A stretch of DNA of 64,000 bases from Naganishia liquefaciens (Eukaryota; Basidiomycota; Tremellomycetes; Filobasidiales; Filobasidiaceae), in contig BLZA01000028.1 in NCBI GenBank assembly GCA_013423385.1, forward strand, positions 62,001-126,000, given 5' to 3'. Within the stretch, counting starts at the first letter, position 1, and each line of letters begins with the position of its first letter. The notes beneath the pieces were generated by a model. The model had not been told where the DNA came from and made no database searches. It saw only the letters and a list, made by a program, of their open reading frames with translations. The position numbers and the translations under genes are program-made. Of the stretch, positions 1 to 10,858 are shown in pieces.

Positions 1-609
1 TGATGTATCATCCGACAACGCTCGGCATGGAGGCCTCGCCCGACTCGCGACGGACGCCGCTCCAGCCAGAGGGACTCTGCGTACGTTCCCTTGTTTCCCC
101 CTTGATCTCTGAAGGCTAACTTTACGGCCGACGAGTAGAATGGCGTCATTATTGCGCAAAACGGGAGCGAGTTCTTGCAACGGTGGCGCGCCATGTATGA
201 GACGTTTGATGAAGGCAATTGGGCGGGACATAGCGTGGTGATGCCATGGGTAGGCTTTCCCTAGCCTTCGTCACGTGGACTTTGAGGACTTTTGCTAATT
301 GGCGTCGACGACAGCAACTGGCGCGTAAATATCCAGACGAAGTTCAGGTGCTGTCGACGCGAGCCTTCTTTTGGCCAATGTGGCACGGGGACGAGATTAA
401 AAAAGTGCACGAGCTCGATGACTATGACTTTGCCTCCTCAGGGCAGTTTGGGTATGTCCGAGATTCCTCGTATCTGGGGTCCCAAGGGGCTGATGAGTGA
501 TGGTAGATATCATGCTTGGGAATCGCTGGCGATGGGGTACCTTGCCGAGTTGTCGCCGTACAAGATCCGGACGGTCGAGAGTAGTTTCAACCGCATGGTT
601 CGACCGTGA
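1..609 (+). CDS. Glycosyltransferase with DXD sugar-binding region, 3' part
   Basis: The gene enters from the left edge and ends at the TGA at 607-609. Four exons fit: 1-80, 139-249, 315-451 and 507-609, with GT-AG introns of 58, 65 and 55 nt. The spliced protein contains NGVIIAQNGSEFLQRW, RAFFWPMWHGDE, YHAWESLAM and TVESSFNRMVRP. These resemble the C-terminal half of fungal GT32-like transferases (Gly_transf_sug type), which are Golgi type II membrane enzymes that move a sugar from a nucleotide donor onto a glycan. The DXD motif and the membrane anchor should lie upstream, outside the window. Family assignment is from recall of conserved blocks; the acceptor sugar cannot be read. Confidence 0.75.
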
Positions 610-966
610 GTCGTCTCTTGCGTCATCCGCGTGTCCTGTCCGTACGACTGACGCAGGATGGCAGATATCTCGGGGACAATGACGATATGATATATCATGC
701 ATGGAGGGAGGGCAAGACGTAACGTAGCTGCGTGTGGATGTGGGTTGTATACCGTAGCACACGCCGACGAGGTGAAAATATCCCTCATACGCGTCACCCA
801 ATTTCCAACCTGGCGAATTTGCTTCCGCCCGGAGCCCAGCTCGTTGGAAATCACTCGACGAGCGAGGTCGGGTATATCAGCCAGCGTGGTGGTCGAGATA
901 GAGAATCCGACTCGATTCCTCCCTCTCGCTCTCTCGCTCCCTCGGTCGTCGTCCCCATTCGCAGCC
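610..966. other. Intergenic, upstream region of the H-protein gene
   Basis: No gene is supported here. The last stretch (about 900-966) is CT-rich, a common feature of fungal 5' leaders just before the start codon. Confidence 0.5.
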
Positions 967-1684
967 ATGTTTGCAGCACTCACGTCCACCGCACGCACCG
1001 CACTCCGCGCCAACGTCAAGCCCGTTGCGCGCACGCTCAACCTCCGTCTTACCGCGGTCCGATTCGCGAGCAGTACGCCTGTCCCCTTACTTTCATCTCT
1101 ATCGGGGCCGAAAGTACTAATTAGAGCTTTTGCCCCCCTTTCAGCAACTCGATACTCGACCGACCATGAATACGTTCACTTTGACGATGCCACAAACATT
1201 GGTACTGTCGGCATCACCGACTATGCGCAAAAGGCCCTCGGAGACGTCGTCTTTGTTGAATTGCCCCAGGTTGACAGCGAGGTGACGCAAGCTGGTACGT
1301 TGCTCTCCTTTTCCCTACCCTTTGCACAGATTCTCGGTCTTTACCGTCTTCCGATATCAAAGCCATGCTGACCTGCACACTCCGCATCCAGACCCCATCG
1401 GCGCCGTCGAATCCGTCAAGGCCGCATCAGACATCTACGCACCCGTCTCGGGCGTTGTCACCGAGATCAACGAACAGCTCAACGACCAGGCCAACCTCCT
1501 CAACAAGGACTCCGAAGGACGAGGTGAGCCCCCCTTCTCCCTTCCCCTTCGCGGTCACAAGCAAAATTGACACATTTACGTCATAGGCTGGCTGTGCAAG
1601 ATCAAGCTTTCGAACCCGGCCGAGTTTGAGCAGCTGTTGACGGAAAAGGCGTACAAGGCGCACTGCGACGGCGAATCTGAGTAA
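967..1684 (+). CDS. GCV3: Glycine cleavage system H protein, mitochondrial
   Basis: Four exons: 967-1072, 1145-1294, 1392-1523 and 1587-1684, all with GT-AG introns and phases that join cleanly. The protein has an Arg-rich, acid-poor N terminus typical of a mitochondrial presequence. It is followed by the H-protein fold: [20 protein letters not shown], then FVELP, then the lipoylation site with the modified lysine in [18 protein letters not shown], and the C-terminal [18 protein letters not shown]. The lipoyl arm carries the aminomethyl group of glycine between the P, T and L proteins in the mitochondrial matrix. Length (about 160 residues) matches the family. The start is the first ATG that gives the targeting peptide. 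Confidence 0.95.
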
Positions 1685-3219
1685 ATACCCGGGCTCGGGC
1701 TAGAGGACATTGGCGAGATCAGGAGGATGGGAAGTGTACGTAGGGCATGATGGCGGAAGGCTCAACGCCTGGCGCTGGGAAAGGGGTCTGTATGTACGCG
1801 GGGGCCTTCGATTGGCCTATACTCTTTCAGAGGATGGAATGACTTGTCACTAGATACGAGTACTATACATAGGTGATTTGGAACTTGGTGGTCTCGCCAT
1901 TGCCGAGGTATCGTGTTCCTCCATCTCGTCGGAATATCGGCGGGCGCGACATCTTTGCCATTGACCGTCTCTCAGCCCTCGGGATCATATTGGTTTTCCT
2001 TCGATTCCTATGGAGCGGTATCTTTTGACTCTGCTATGGCTACTTGTTCTGCCATTCCCGAACCCTCTTCTACCTGCTTGCGGTAAGGGCTTCCTGAGGT
2101 CCTCGAAACATTGATCAAATTCATCTATCATCACGTGAATGCATCCAGATTTTCGCGCAGTAAAAGTTTGTACTCGCGAGGCATACACAAAGGTTCCCAG
2201 TCGGTCCCGCCTGGGTATTCCGTGCCGGGAAGTGGATCTGATTCCATTTTTCCTAGAATCAGTCAAAGAGCGAGTCTCCTCCATCACCTAATCCTCAAGA
2301 CCCGTTCGCCGGGTTCGCTCTCCTTCAGTGAAATCGTCGCTCTTATTGAACGGTGCTGCATCCGATGAGTGAAGATCCTGAGTAACCGAAGGAGTTCTCC
2401 TCTATCCACTTAGCGAAACCGCTCTGCGCGTCCGTTTCGGTGGCGGGCGAGACGGATGGGTAATGAAGATGAGAGGGTGACCGCACTGGCAGAAGTGACG
2501 CTTGTTGGTGGAGGCGTTGGGCGTTTGATCGGCATTCTCGGTGACTGAAATGAATGGACGAAAGCGGGACAGGGGTTTACCTAGACGAGAAAGATGTGTG
2601 TGCGAAAGGGATGCAAGTCTTCTGCAGCCTTGAATCTTTCCCAGCTCTTTTCACATAGCTATATACCATAGAATGTGGTCCGAGGTGTAAAGTTTTGACG
2701 AAGAAAGTGGACAAAGGAGTATTGCGAATAATGTCGCTTCTGTCCCGGTTTCACCGCAAGCATTATGCGAAATGGCTTTGGTCCTGAGTGGCATCCAATC
2801 TCCGAGGAAAAGGACACAATGCGGATGACTACCCCTTACCCCTGATCCAAGAGTCGAGAAACAAGATGAACCAATGGCCCATGACCATTTGCCGAGTGCC
2901 GCCCGGATATCGGTAGCGTCCCACAGATTACGTTTCACTGCTGAGTTACTGCATAAACGCAAAATTTTTGTCACCAAGGATGAAACCCTCATTCTAATGT
3001 CTGGTGGATATCACAGCAGGAGACATATTGGCCTGTTCTGATGAGATTGTATGTCAATGTGCATTTGACTGGGAATCTGCGCTCGTGTATTGGAAGGTCC
3101 CAAGACAAAAATTGGCTGGAAAAAGACATATATGGGTCATTTCCATCGCTGTGAATCGATCATGACGAAGGTCGTACACGATTCGATTCGCGATCAGTCG
3201 GCTTGAAAAGCTGATCGCC
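1685..3219. other. Intergenic, no supported gene
   Basis: After the H-protein stop there is no reading frame with convincing coding character. Short open frames on both strands (for example minus 2651-2992) have no recognisable domain and no splice pattern that extends them. Confidence 0.45.
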
Positions 3220-3822
3220 TCAACAAGGGTCTGTTCTTGTCGCAGACCACTGAAGGATTTCCCAGCCTATGAACTGTATATCATTTTCTCTTCCCGCGGC
3301 AACTTTCAACGACGTACGAAGCTCTTGATCTTGCGCAAGTTGATCCTTCCCAGATATTTTTCTGACGCCCTGTCTCTCATGCAAATCTCGTCTGGTCGTT
3401 GGTGGAGCTAGCCATTTTTGAACCGCTTTTTCCAGCTGCCCGTAATCAGGAGACTCTTTAGCCCTCAATTCTTCCATACATTCTTGCAATATCGCAATGC
3501 CCGCTTCCCTACCTGTATATCTAAAGGCGACACCGTTCGTTCTCTTCTGGCGTCAGATAATCCGCATGCTCAAGGTCAAGCCCAGATGACAGTCTGAATA
3601 CTCATCCCAGCGAGAGGAGGGAAAGCAATCAGTACCAGGAAATGGTCTCCCCGTCGCGCGATCGATGGCGGAAATTCGGATACTCGTGGGTGAGCGACCA
3701 TTGGAAGAAGCTCCCAGCGACAATGTTAACACCAACGACACACTACAGCACTCATGAACGTCACCTGTCCTAAAGTAATACTGCTGCGATGGATAGCAAG
3801 AAAGTTGACGAATCGTGCTCAA
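3220..3822 (-). CDS. Possible small hypothetical gene or gene relic
   Basis: Two neighbouring open frames on the minus strand (3822-3553 and 3570s-3220) look more coding-like than their surroundings. The downstream one reads through REAGIAILQECMEELRAKE and LEKAVQKWLAPP, an amphipathic, charged stretch that would form helices. I could not settle a splice junction linking the two frames, and neither end is clear. No family is recognised. It could be a fast-evolving small gene, a decayed one, or chance. Confidence 0.25.
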
Positions 3823-4361
3823 GCCTGTATCACTGTAAATGATTGATTGACATTGCCTATCTGCTGTTCGAGGCTAGGAAGGGGTCACATAATCGGACAG
3901 GGGTAGCAGTGGAGATGTGGGTGATGTTATCCAAGTTCGATCACCTCTGCGGACAGAGAAGAATATATAGCTATTTCTTGCCGATCTACGGAGCAAGACA
4001 CTCCAGATGCAAGTAGTACTGAAAGTTGATTGACCATCTGAAAAGCGACAGCTCGTGCGAAGAACAAGCACAAAGGAAGGAAGGAATAACCGTTCATACC
4101 CTGCTCACGTAGGAACGAGTCGCAAGATACTCTCACTCTGCAGTACATACAAGTTACACACAAACACTTAGTTTCGCGACCCATCGAAAAAGAAAGGTCC
4201 CACCACCACCTTGGGCTGTCCGAAGGCCGCCTTTCCCTGATTAAGCGCGCGATCAACGATTTCAGCCGCTACTCGCGATACCGCCGCGGCGAGTATCTCC
4301 GTATAGGGCGTCTTTTTGACGGTCTCATATCAGAGTTGGGCAACCTTCGAACCTCCATCAA
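3823..4361. other. Intergenic, no supported gene
   Basis: Nothing is supported apart from short chance frames. Confidence 0.4.
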
Positions 4362-4456
4362 ATTGCTGGCTTTACCCGGATTCGAACGGGCGACTCGCAG
4401 ACCTAAAGGCGATTGAGTGTACGCAGGGCGTTCGACCGGGGTCAACCAACAACTTG
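4362..4456 (-). tRNA. tRNA-Leu-like relic (decayed)
   Basis: Read on the minus strand this stretch follows the order of a class II tRNA. It starts with a TTGTTGG stem half and has a D-arm-like CCCCGGTCGAACGCC. A loop containing ACTCAAT would give anticodon CAA, followed by a long variable region. It then has a T-loop TTCGAATC between CCCG and CGGG, and a closing CCAGCAA able to pair with TTGTTGG. The T-arm has one base too many in the loop, and extra bases lie before the acceptor strand. It is therefore probably a dead copy. A covariance-model scan would settle it. Confidence 0.35.
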
Positions 4457-4916
4457 ACTAAGATGATGGCGGGTGATAGATTAGGAATTCAGCTTTTGAT
4501 ATATCCGCCTAAGCTCAACATGACTCAGCCGCATTTGTTGTCTATTCTCGTGACAGATCTGAATCTTGGCGTCTTATTGCTCTCGTCATCTTGGCTGTCA
4601 CCATTAGAGTTCCACTTAGAACGAGGTAGGCGCCCGCGATACAGTCAAATACCACCTCATTTTCGTACACCATACCAAGCAAAGCATCCTGTAGAAGGAT
4701 CTCACTTGGATCCTGTCAGATCCTCCAGACCATGACGGCGTCTTGCGTGGCATTTCTCTGCCAATTGCATTGGCAGCGTATCAAAAGGTGCTTCGATCCA
4801 GCCGCAAGGGCTTAAGAGCCAGAGCAATCGGAGCAGAAGTTGCCTTCTGGATTAGATGGCACAAGAGCCTTTTCTCTGACAACTTGCACAGCTCTCGTAC
4901 AATCCTCGCTTCCGAT
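4457..4916. other. Intergenic, downstream of the RS-rich gene
   Basis: An open frame crosses this region on the plus strand but shows no protein family and overlaps the tRNA relic. It probably holds only the 3' untranslated part of the minus-strand RS-rich gene. Confidence 0.4.
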
Positions 4917-7602
4917 CTACTCCGGCTTGGGCGAAAACGTTAGGGTCTCCATCGACATCCCCGCAGCCTCGATCTTGCGCTCGGCCACCCATACTTCATC
5001 CAACGCATTGTACAATTCGAATTTCTTGACTCGAAGATTTGACGCGATCGTCTGGAACGTATGCGTCAACAGCGCTCGCTCGTGCTGTAGTTTCATTAGC
5101 TAAGAAGGGGTTAGTGGAAGTTTCGAAGAGCTGAACGAAGGACCTACCTGTCTCTCCCATTCACCGGCAATCCGCGTCGTATCTCTATCAGCCATACTGC
5201 GATAGACTTCACCAGGAAGCACCGCGCCAAGTGCTTGCAGTGCATCCAACCCATCCGCGGGGACCGGGCGATCCCGGTAACGCACCTCGGCCGGCGGCGG
5301 GTACTCTTTCCATGCGGGCATGCGCGAATACGATGATGCCTGACGAAGCATATGCGGAGGGGGAGGAGGATGAGGCGTACGTGCGGCCGGTGTCGGGAGG
5401 TTCGCGGAAGATAACGCACGTGAGCGCAAGTTTGATGGTGGTGGGAGCGTTATGCTTGATGGTTTTCGATCAGTTTCTTGTTTTTCCTCCTGCGCTGATG
5501 GCCCAGGCGTGGCGGATCCGCGATCCATCGGGGACGATCCAATCTTGGCAGGTGAAGCTGTTGGCTTCTCGAACGGCGTTGCTGGGCTTGATTGCGGCAT
5601 TGTAACAGGAGACGAAGCTAGTAGTTTTGGCGGTGCGACAGATGGCGCGGGTGGCTGTGCGGTGACCGGTACCGGCGGCTCAGGCTTGAGCTGTATCGTG
5701 ATCCTCTCTTCTCTGTTTGCGACAAGCTCCGCTTGAGCCTTGAGCGGGTCTTGCATCGCCATCGGCTCTATAGGTCTAGGCGCTGGAACAGCTGGCTCGC
5801 CGCTTGGCATTGGGTTTGGCAGAGTCGATGTCGGGCCTTGAGATACAGCCGGTGCAGCTGGGGCGACCGGCGGAGGTGTTGAGACTACATTCTGGCTGGG
5901 CTGAGCAAGCGGGACGGCTCCACCAGGCTGTGCGACGGAAGCACCCTGAACCGCTTGAACGCTCGGGGGGACGACCGGAGCAGCAGGCCTGACCGCACCC
6001 CTGAAGCCACCCACGAACCCAAGCCGCTCCGCTCTGGGAGCTCTAGGCGCGATCGGTGGTCCCCTACCTCTGCCCCTCGGCCCCGTTGGAACGAAAGCTC
6101 TTACAGGCGTGTCGCCCGGTGCAAACGTGACAAGCGTCTCCGCAGCGGGTCCCGTCGGTGGACGTACATTACGACGGAATGATGGCGCCGCGCGAACAGG
6201 CGCAGACCCATGCACCGGTGAGCGCGTGCGAGAACGCGAGACGCGGCTTCGTGATCGGGAGCGAGTGGATCGTGAACGGCTTGAATCCGAGCGTGGACTG
6301 CGAGGGGATCGCGGAGAGATTGAGCGGGACCTTGATCGGCGTGCCGAGGGTCTGTATCGTTGACCGGTAAGGTTTGGACGAGGAGAGGGGCTTCGTCTGC
6401 GTCGTACGCCTGGCGAACGAGATCGAGGTCTCGCAGCGGCTGTACGTGGCGGAGAGCGAGAACGGCTGGCCCACGAGCTACTCGTCGAGTATCGTCTATC
6501 CCTGCCGCGTTCTGTGCGTTCGCTGCTCGTCCACGTGGAAGGCCGATGGGTTTCGCTAGGGATAGGACCACGGTAGTGTCGATCTTCATGTCGCGGTGAC
6601 ACAGGCCTCCTATCGTCTCTTTCCTCGACGCCGAATGCCGGCCCAGCGGGAAGAATTGGGGTGTTGGGCTTCAACTTGCTCGAAAGCGACATTGACGGGA
6701 GGCTGATCTTGATGGGCGAACGGCTCTGGTCTATTGAGGCGGCGGCATCGACGGCTAGAGCTTCAGCGAAGGGAGAATTAGCAGCGGGAGTGTCGATTAC
6801 GGGCACGTTGACGGCGGCAATAGAGGACTCTTGAGCTGGAACGACAAGCGGATGAGCAGTTTCGGCAAGTCGTGCTTTGCTCTGATGTGGCGGTGATTCC
6901 AAGATTCGTTTCTTGGGCTCTGAAACGACGAGTTGAGGTTTTCTTGTATCAACGGGTTCTGTGGGTGGTTCAACTGTCGAAACCTTCAGGAGCTGTCTCA
7001 GATTTTCGCATGAGAGACATACCTTCCGGTTCAAGCTTCCGCTTCTTTCCCTGCGGCGGCGTGACCATTCCTTCCTCCTCCGAGTACTCGCCCGTCTCTA
7101 CTTCCTTCTTGGCTTCGGCCTTTTCCTCCACTTCTCTCCGCGGCGTCGATTCCCTTCGTGGCCGTTCATATCGCGGAGGATATTCCGGCCTTCGAACATA
7201 ACGCTCTGGTGGGGGAGAATACCGACGTGATCCACGCGGAGAAGGCGACCTCGTCCGATTCCTCGGCAGATCACGGTCCCTTTCCCTATCTCTGTCCCGA
7301 TCATACTCCCTCTCTCTTTCCCGCTCACGATAATCCCTCTCCCGTTCCCACGAGCGGTCCCTCCCCCTTCCCATGGGCGGCGGCGACCCATAGTCCCTTC
7401 GTCCGCGATACGTCCCTCCTCTTGGCAACGGCGGCGGACGATACTCGTCCCGCTCACGATCGCGCCTGTCGTATTCCCGGTCCCGGTCGTCGTAGTCCCG
7501 GTCCCGGTCGTCATAGTCCCGGTACGAACGTGGACGATCGCGTTCGCGTGAGTAGCGCGGTGTCCAGCGCCGATCTCCCGGAGGAGATGGTGGGCGTGGC
7601 AT
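4917..7602 (-). CDS. RS-rich nuclear protein, unrecognised family
   Basis: Three exons on the minus strand: 7602-7023, 6973-5148 and 5099-4917, with introns of 49 and 48 nt. The first exon encodes repeated RD/RE/DR dipeptides (RERDRDYDDRDRDYDDRD-like), and the middle exon an RS domain (SRSRSISPRSPRSPRSDSSR). A long Pro/Ala-rich linker follows. The C-terminal about 120 residues look folded and helical: QALGAVLPGEVYRSMADRD, then LMKLQHERALLTHTFQT, then EVWVAERKIEAAGMSMETL. RS/RD repeats are typical of nuclear-speckle, splicing-linked proteins, so a role in pre-mRNA processing is inferred, not shown. The third exon is needed: the unspliced frame stops after a few residues, whereas the spliced one continues the helix. 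Confidence 0.75.
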
Positions 7603-8452
7603 GGCGATGGGAAGATGGCGAAGAGTTCACGACGGGAAGAGGCGGAATTCAGGAAATCCGACTTGTGTGACACTGACGGCTGTCGATCGCACCAAACGCG
7701 GCGGCCGAAAAGGCGGTCGCGTCGACCCAGACGCAGTCGCACGAGTTTCGCCAGCTGTTTCGCCCATCTACATGTCTACGTGTCTTTCTTGTTGTTCACT
7801 GCCACTCAAATAATTCAACATCGGCTTCTGGGCTTTCTCTGGCGGCAAAGATCGGTTCGCTCTCCTTCATGAATTGTGGTATCGGTCGAATTAGCAAGCC
7901 ATGACCGGATTCTCACCAAAACACCCGATGTGTAAGCATGCCGTGTTACACTAGGCATCCGGGTCAGACATTGGATGATCGACATTAAGAATCATGCTAG
8001 AGAGCAGGAAGTGGCATGAGCAGGCAAAAATGTATGAGCATGAAGATAACTGCGCCGCAGGGTACGCGTTGTGTCTACGCCATGACCGTCGTAATATCCA
8101 GTGGACGCGGCGCGGAGTTTTGACGACGGGAACAGAAGCCATACCTCGCTTTCGTGCTGCACAGGTTGCCTTCGCTCTTCATTTACGCGGCCTACGGTCT
8201 CATCTCGCAAATTCAAACCATCTTATACAGAATATATGGTCAATGAATCGATAAACCTAGGCGTGTGAGACATCATTCTTCCCTTTCGTCGCAGCTAGGT
8301 ACCGCCATTCACCGCCGACTCGGCTTCGACATACCTTCCGCTTCAATGACTTTGACAGACTTGTGTAGTCAGAGAGATAGCTGGCTATACAACTCTACAG
8401 AATTCTTATTTAGGCGGACTGACCGGCGATACTACGGGTTGGCCGCAGTGTA
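7603..8452. other. Intergenic between the RS-rich gene and family A copy 1
   Basis: No gene is supported. Near its right end, at 8421-8450, lies the sequence GACTGACCGGCGATACTACGG, which recurs in diverged form at about 10794-10815 downstream of the second family A gene. The duplicated unit therefore includes 3' flanking DNA. Confidence 0.5.
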
Positions 8453-9743
8453 TTACTCTTCAGTCTGGGAGCCGTGTTCACTGTCTTCACGTGAAGTGCC
8501 TGGACCAATTTTCTTCGGTTTACTGTAAACCATGCTGCGTAGGAGCCTGTGTTGGAGCTCTTGGGACGGCTCCCAGACAGGAGCGAGTTGAACGTTCTGC
8601 GTGGCTGTCTGCAAGGTCACCTTGCCATTCCAGGAGGGATACAAGATCCAGCTCTCTGACTTATCTGGGCGAGATACCTTGATCGGTGGCCAGTGTTGTG
8701 CATCAGGGTCAAGTGGTCCGTGCTTATTGTACCACTCCTGCCGCACGGAACAAAGCCACCGATTTGGCAATGGTATTTTCTGTTCGAGCTTTTTTACGGT
8801 CAAAGACTCCTTCTCCAAGGGAGACGAATCCCCATTTTTAAATACCCAGAACGAAATTTTAGAGCCCTTGGCCGAATTAGCCTGCCATGGACTCTCTCCA
8901 GCAGAAGTGTTTGAGAAGGATTTTGGATTCAGAAAGGACTGATCTAGGGTATTACAGTAAGTGTCACAGTCAACACTCCAAGACATTGTCGATATCATTG
9001 TGTCAGCCCACTTACATGACAAGCCCTCGGCAACAGTTTCTTTACCATAGCTGTCATCAACTGAGTCGGTCATTGCTGTTTGCAGATCTCTAGCGTCTCG
9101 TTGAGCAAGCAGACTTTGCCTGAAGAGTTGATCCGCAGTATTCAGATCCATTCCAGCCGGGATTGTTACGGCCAGATAAGTGGAGAAGATGGCCCCCCTA
9201 GATTCCGACCATGACACGCGTTTGTGACCTTGTCGAAGGACTCCTAAAGCCCGAAGCCAGCCCTTCTCGAGAGAAGGCCTTGATGTCAATCAAGGACTCC
9301 AAGGACATGACTTTTCCCGCTTCTTCTTTTGCGATGCCCAATGTTCCGTCAGATACCGCAAGACGATAAACAAGCCAGAGATCACGAGGCCCCACGAGAA
9401 GCTCTCTCGGCGAGTTCTCAGCTGTAATTTTGATCGACGGATGAATCATCAGACCGCTTGGAATTGAAGTTTCAAGCCGAGGATAGTCGCTTTGCTGGTC
9501 AATAGAGAGCGATGTGCGTCTAACAGAACCTTCACTGGTGTTGAATGATTTGAATGATTTGACTGATTTGACGCTTGAATCGCCTGATAGCAGCGAGACT
9601 GTCAGCGAAGATGGGTCCATCGCTACGACAGTATGGGAATGCGGTGTCATAAGCTGTCCTTGCTTCCGTTTTGAACCGGGCTCTTTGATGTCTGCCCTTA
9701 ATTGGAATACAGCTCGATATGGTATCAAACATATGCGCGTCAA
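8453..9743 (-). CDS. Family A protein, copy 1 (unknown function)
   Basis: The conserved C-terminal half lies in the frame ending at 8453. It has SFWVFKNGDSSPLE, VRQEWYNKHG, HWPPIKVSRPDKSESW, ILYPSWNGKVTLQTA and WEPSQEL, all matched by the copy at 10859-12109. An intron with good borders removes 9015-8944 (72 nt). The N-terminal half (PSGLMIHPSIKITAENSPREL, then WLVYRLAV) is in another frame. The two join near 9200-9240, either through a very short intron or through a frameshift. An upstream exon at about 10012-9880 starting MDDSALIVNLAEKAKETA is possible, so the start is uncertain. No signal peptide, membrane helix or known domain is visible. The family is not recognised. Confidence 0.6.
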
Positions 9744-10394
9744 CCCCTTATAAGTCTGCAGCTATTAGCTATATAGCTGAAAAGGGTGTGGCGAAATCGC
9801 CTTGTGGGCGATGCAGGGGCATGTTTGGACTCCATTGTTCATCGGAGAAACTTCCAATCGCAAAGGACGGACTGACCTGCACTGCCATTAGGACTCAAAC
9901 GTTGATTGTCTACTATCACGTTCAAGCTCATCGGCCCACGATGTCTCGACACCTCACTCGCTGTTTCCTTCGCTTTTTCCGCAAGATTGACAATCAAGGC
10001 CGAGTCATCCATAGTCTGGTACTCTGGCGCTCATTATCCCAGCTCAGAAAAAAAGCTACTCAAAGTTTGCTGAGCGCTTATATCACCTAGCCTGGCAGCC
10101 GAGCAGGTCATCTGCCGGGTCGTTTCGTACCTTCGCTCGCGTTTCTTGTCCTCCCACTTCCTCTGATGTCCTTCTGTGACAAGCAAAGTCCTTTCGTAAC
10201 CCCCAAGACCTCGGACGACACGTCTATCGTCACTGCCAACCATAAGATTGGCCGAAAGAGCAAATCTGGACGATATCATTACCAAACGTGGGCGCTGCAC
10301 ACCAAAAAGTAAATTCTGTTTCAGCAAGGATCTGATCCGTATAATGAGTGAATGAGCGACATTGTGAATTATGTGAGACATAGGAAGCTTCTGT
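9744..10394. other. Region upstream of family A copy 1, with possible first exon
   Basis: A minus-strand frame with ATG at 10012 (MDDSALIVNLAEKAKETA) ends in a GT donor near 9880. It could splice in frame to the 9743 region with an intron of roughly 200 nt. A similar helix (IIKLAERLSKKLSSPFG) is readable just upstream of the second family A gene, which supports a shared first exon. The assignment remains tentative. Confidence 0.35.
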
Positions 10395-10571
10395 TTCCCA
10401 TAGAAAATGCTGAGAAGTCTCAAGACCACCGTTGCCGTTGAGCGTGCAGGGATGTCTATGCCTTGACCCTCGGTAGCTTGGTTGTACCGTGAGCTTTGTC
10501 TGCGGCCAGTGATACGCCACAGCTCCCTCTCGTGCTACACAGATCCATATCTTTCTTGAGCTACATAGCAT
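10395..10571 (-). pseudogene. Decayed third copy of family A C-terminal module
   Basis: On the minus strand this stretch encodes HWPQTKL and, further on, GNGGLETSQHFLWETEA. These line up in order and spacing with HWPPIKV and GQVTLQTASKNVQ...FLWEPSKEL of the flanking family A genes. At the DNA level GGCCAGTG, CACC..GCC and AGGGAT are kept at the matching places. The upstream part of the gene cannot be found and the residues around the core are scrambled, so this is a fragment. It lies between the two long copies and in the same orientation, as expected of a tandem duplication followed by decay. Confidence 0.45.
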
Positions 10572-10858
10572 GAGGTCTCTATTAATACATCTCTATCGTA
10601 TTGTTCATAGTTATGAAAAAAAAAACCACTTTATTGACTCCGGAGCCCCATCGCGCGCACCATCGTTCTGAATATGGAGCTGAGAGCCTTGCAGAGACAT
10701 CCACATCGAGTTCACCCTCAGTGATGTAATTACACTTTGAGCAATAATTGACCAGATACTCTATACACTATACGGTATCTCTCTCATTGATAGACTGACC
10801 GGTGGTGATACGGGTTTGCGGAATTTACCCACCCTACAGTCTTATCGTGATCATACCC
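10572..10858. other. 3' flank of family A copy 2
   Basis: AT-rich, with an A9 tract near 10616-10625 and the repeated 3' flank motif at 10794-10815 shared with copy 1. No gene is seen. Confidence 0.4.

Noticed and set aside
2651-2992. 113-codon minus-strand frame
   Set aside because: No domain, no splice partner, codon use not convincing.
4316-4735. 139-codon plus-strand frame
   Set aside because: It overlaps the tRNA-like relic and has no domain or codon bias; the YPDSNGR-type sequence is what antisense tRNA T-arms yield.
6101-6589. Long frames in other phases inside the RS-rich gene
   Set aside because: Shadows of the repetitive RS coding sequence.
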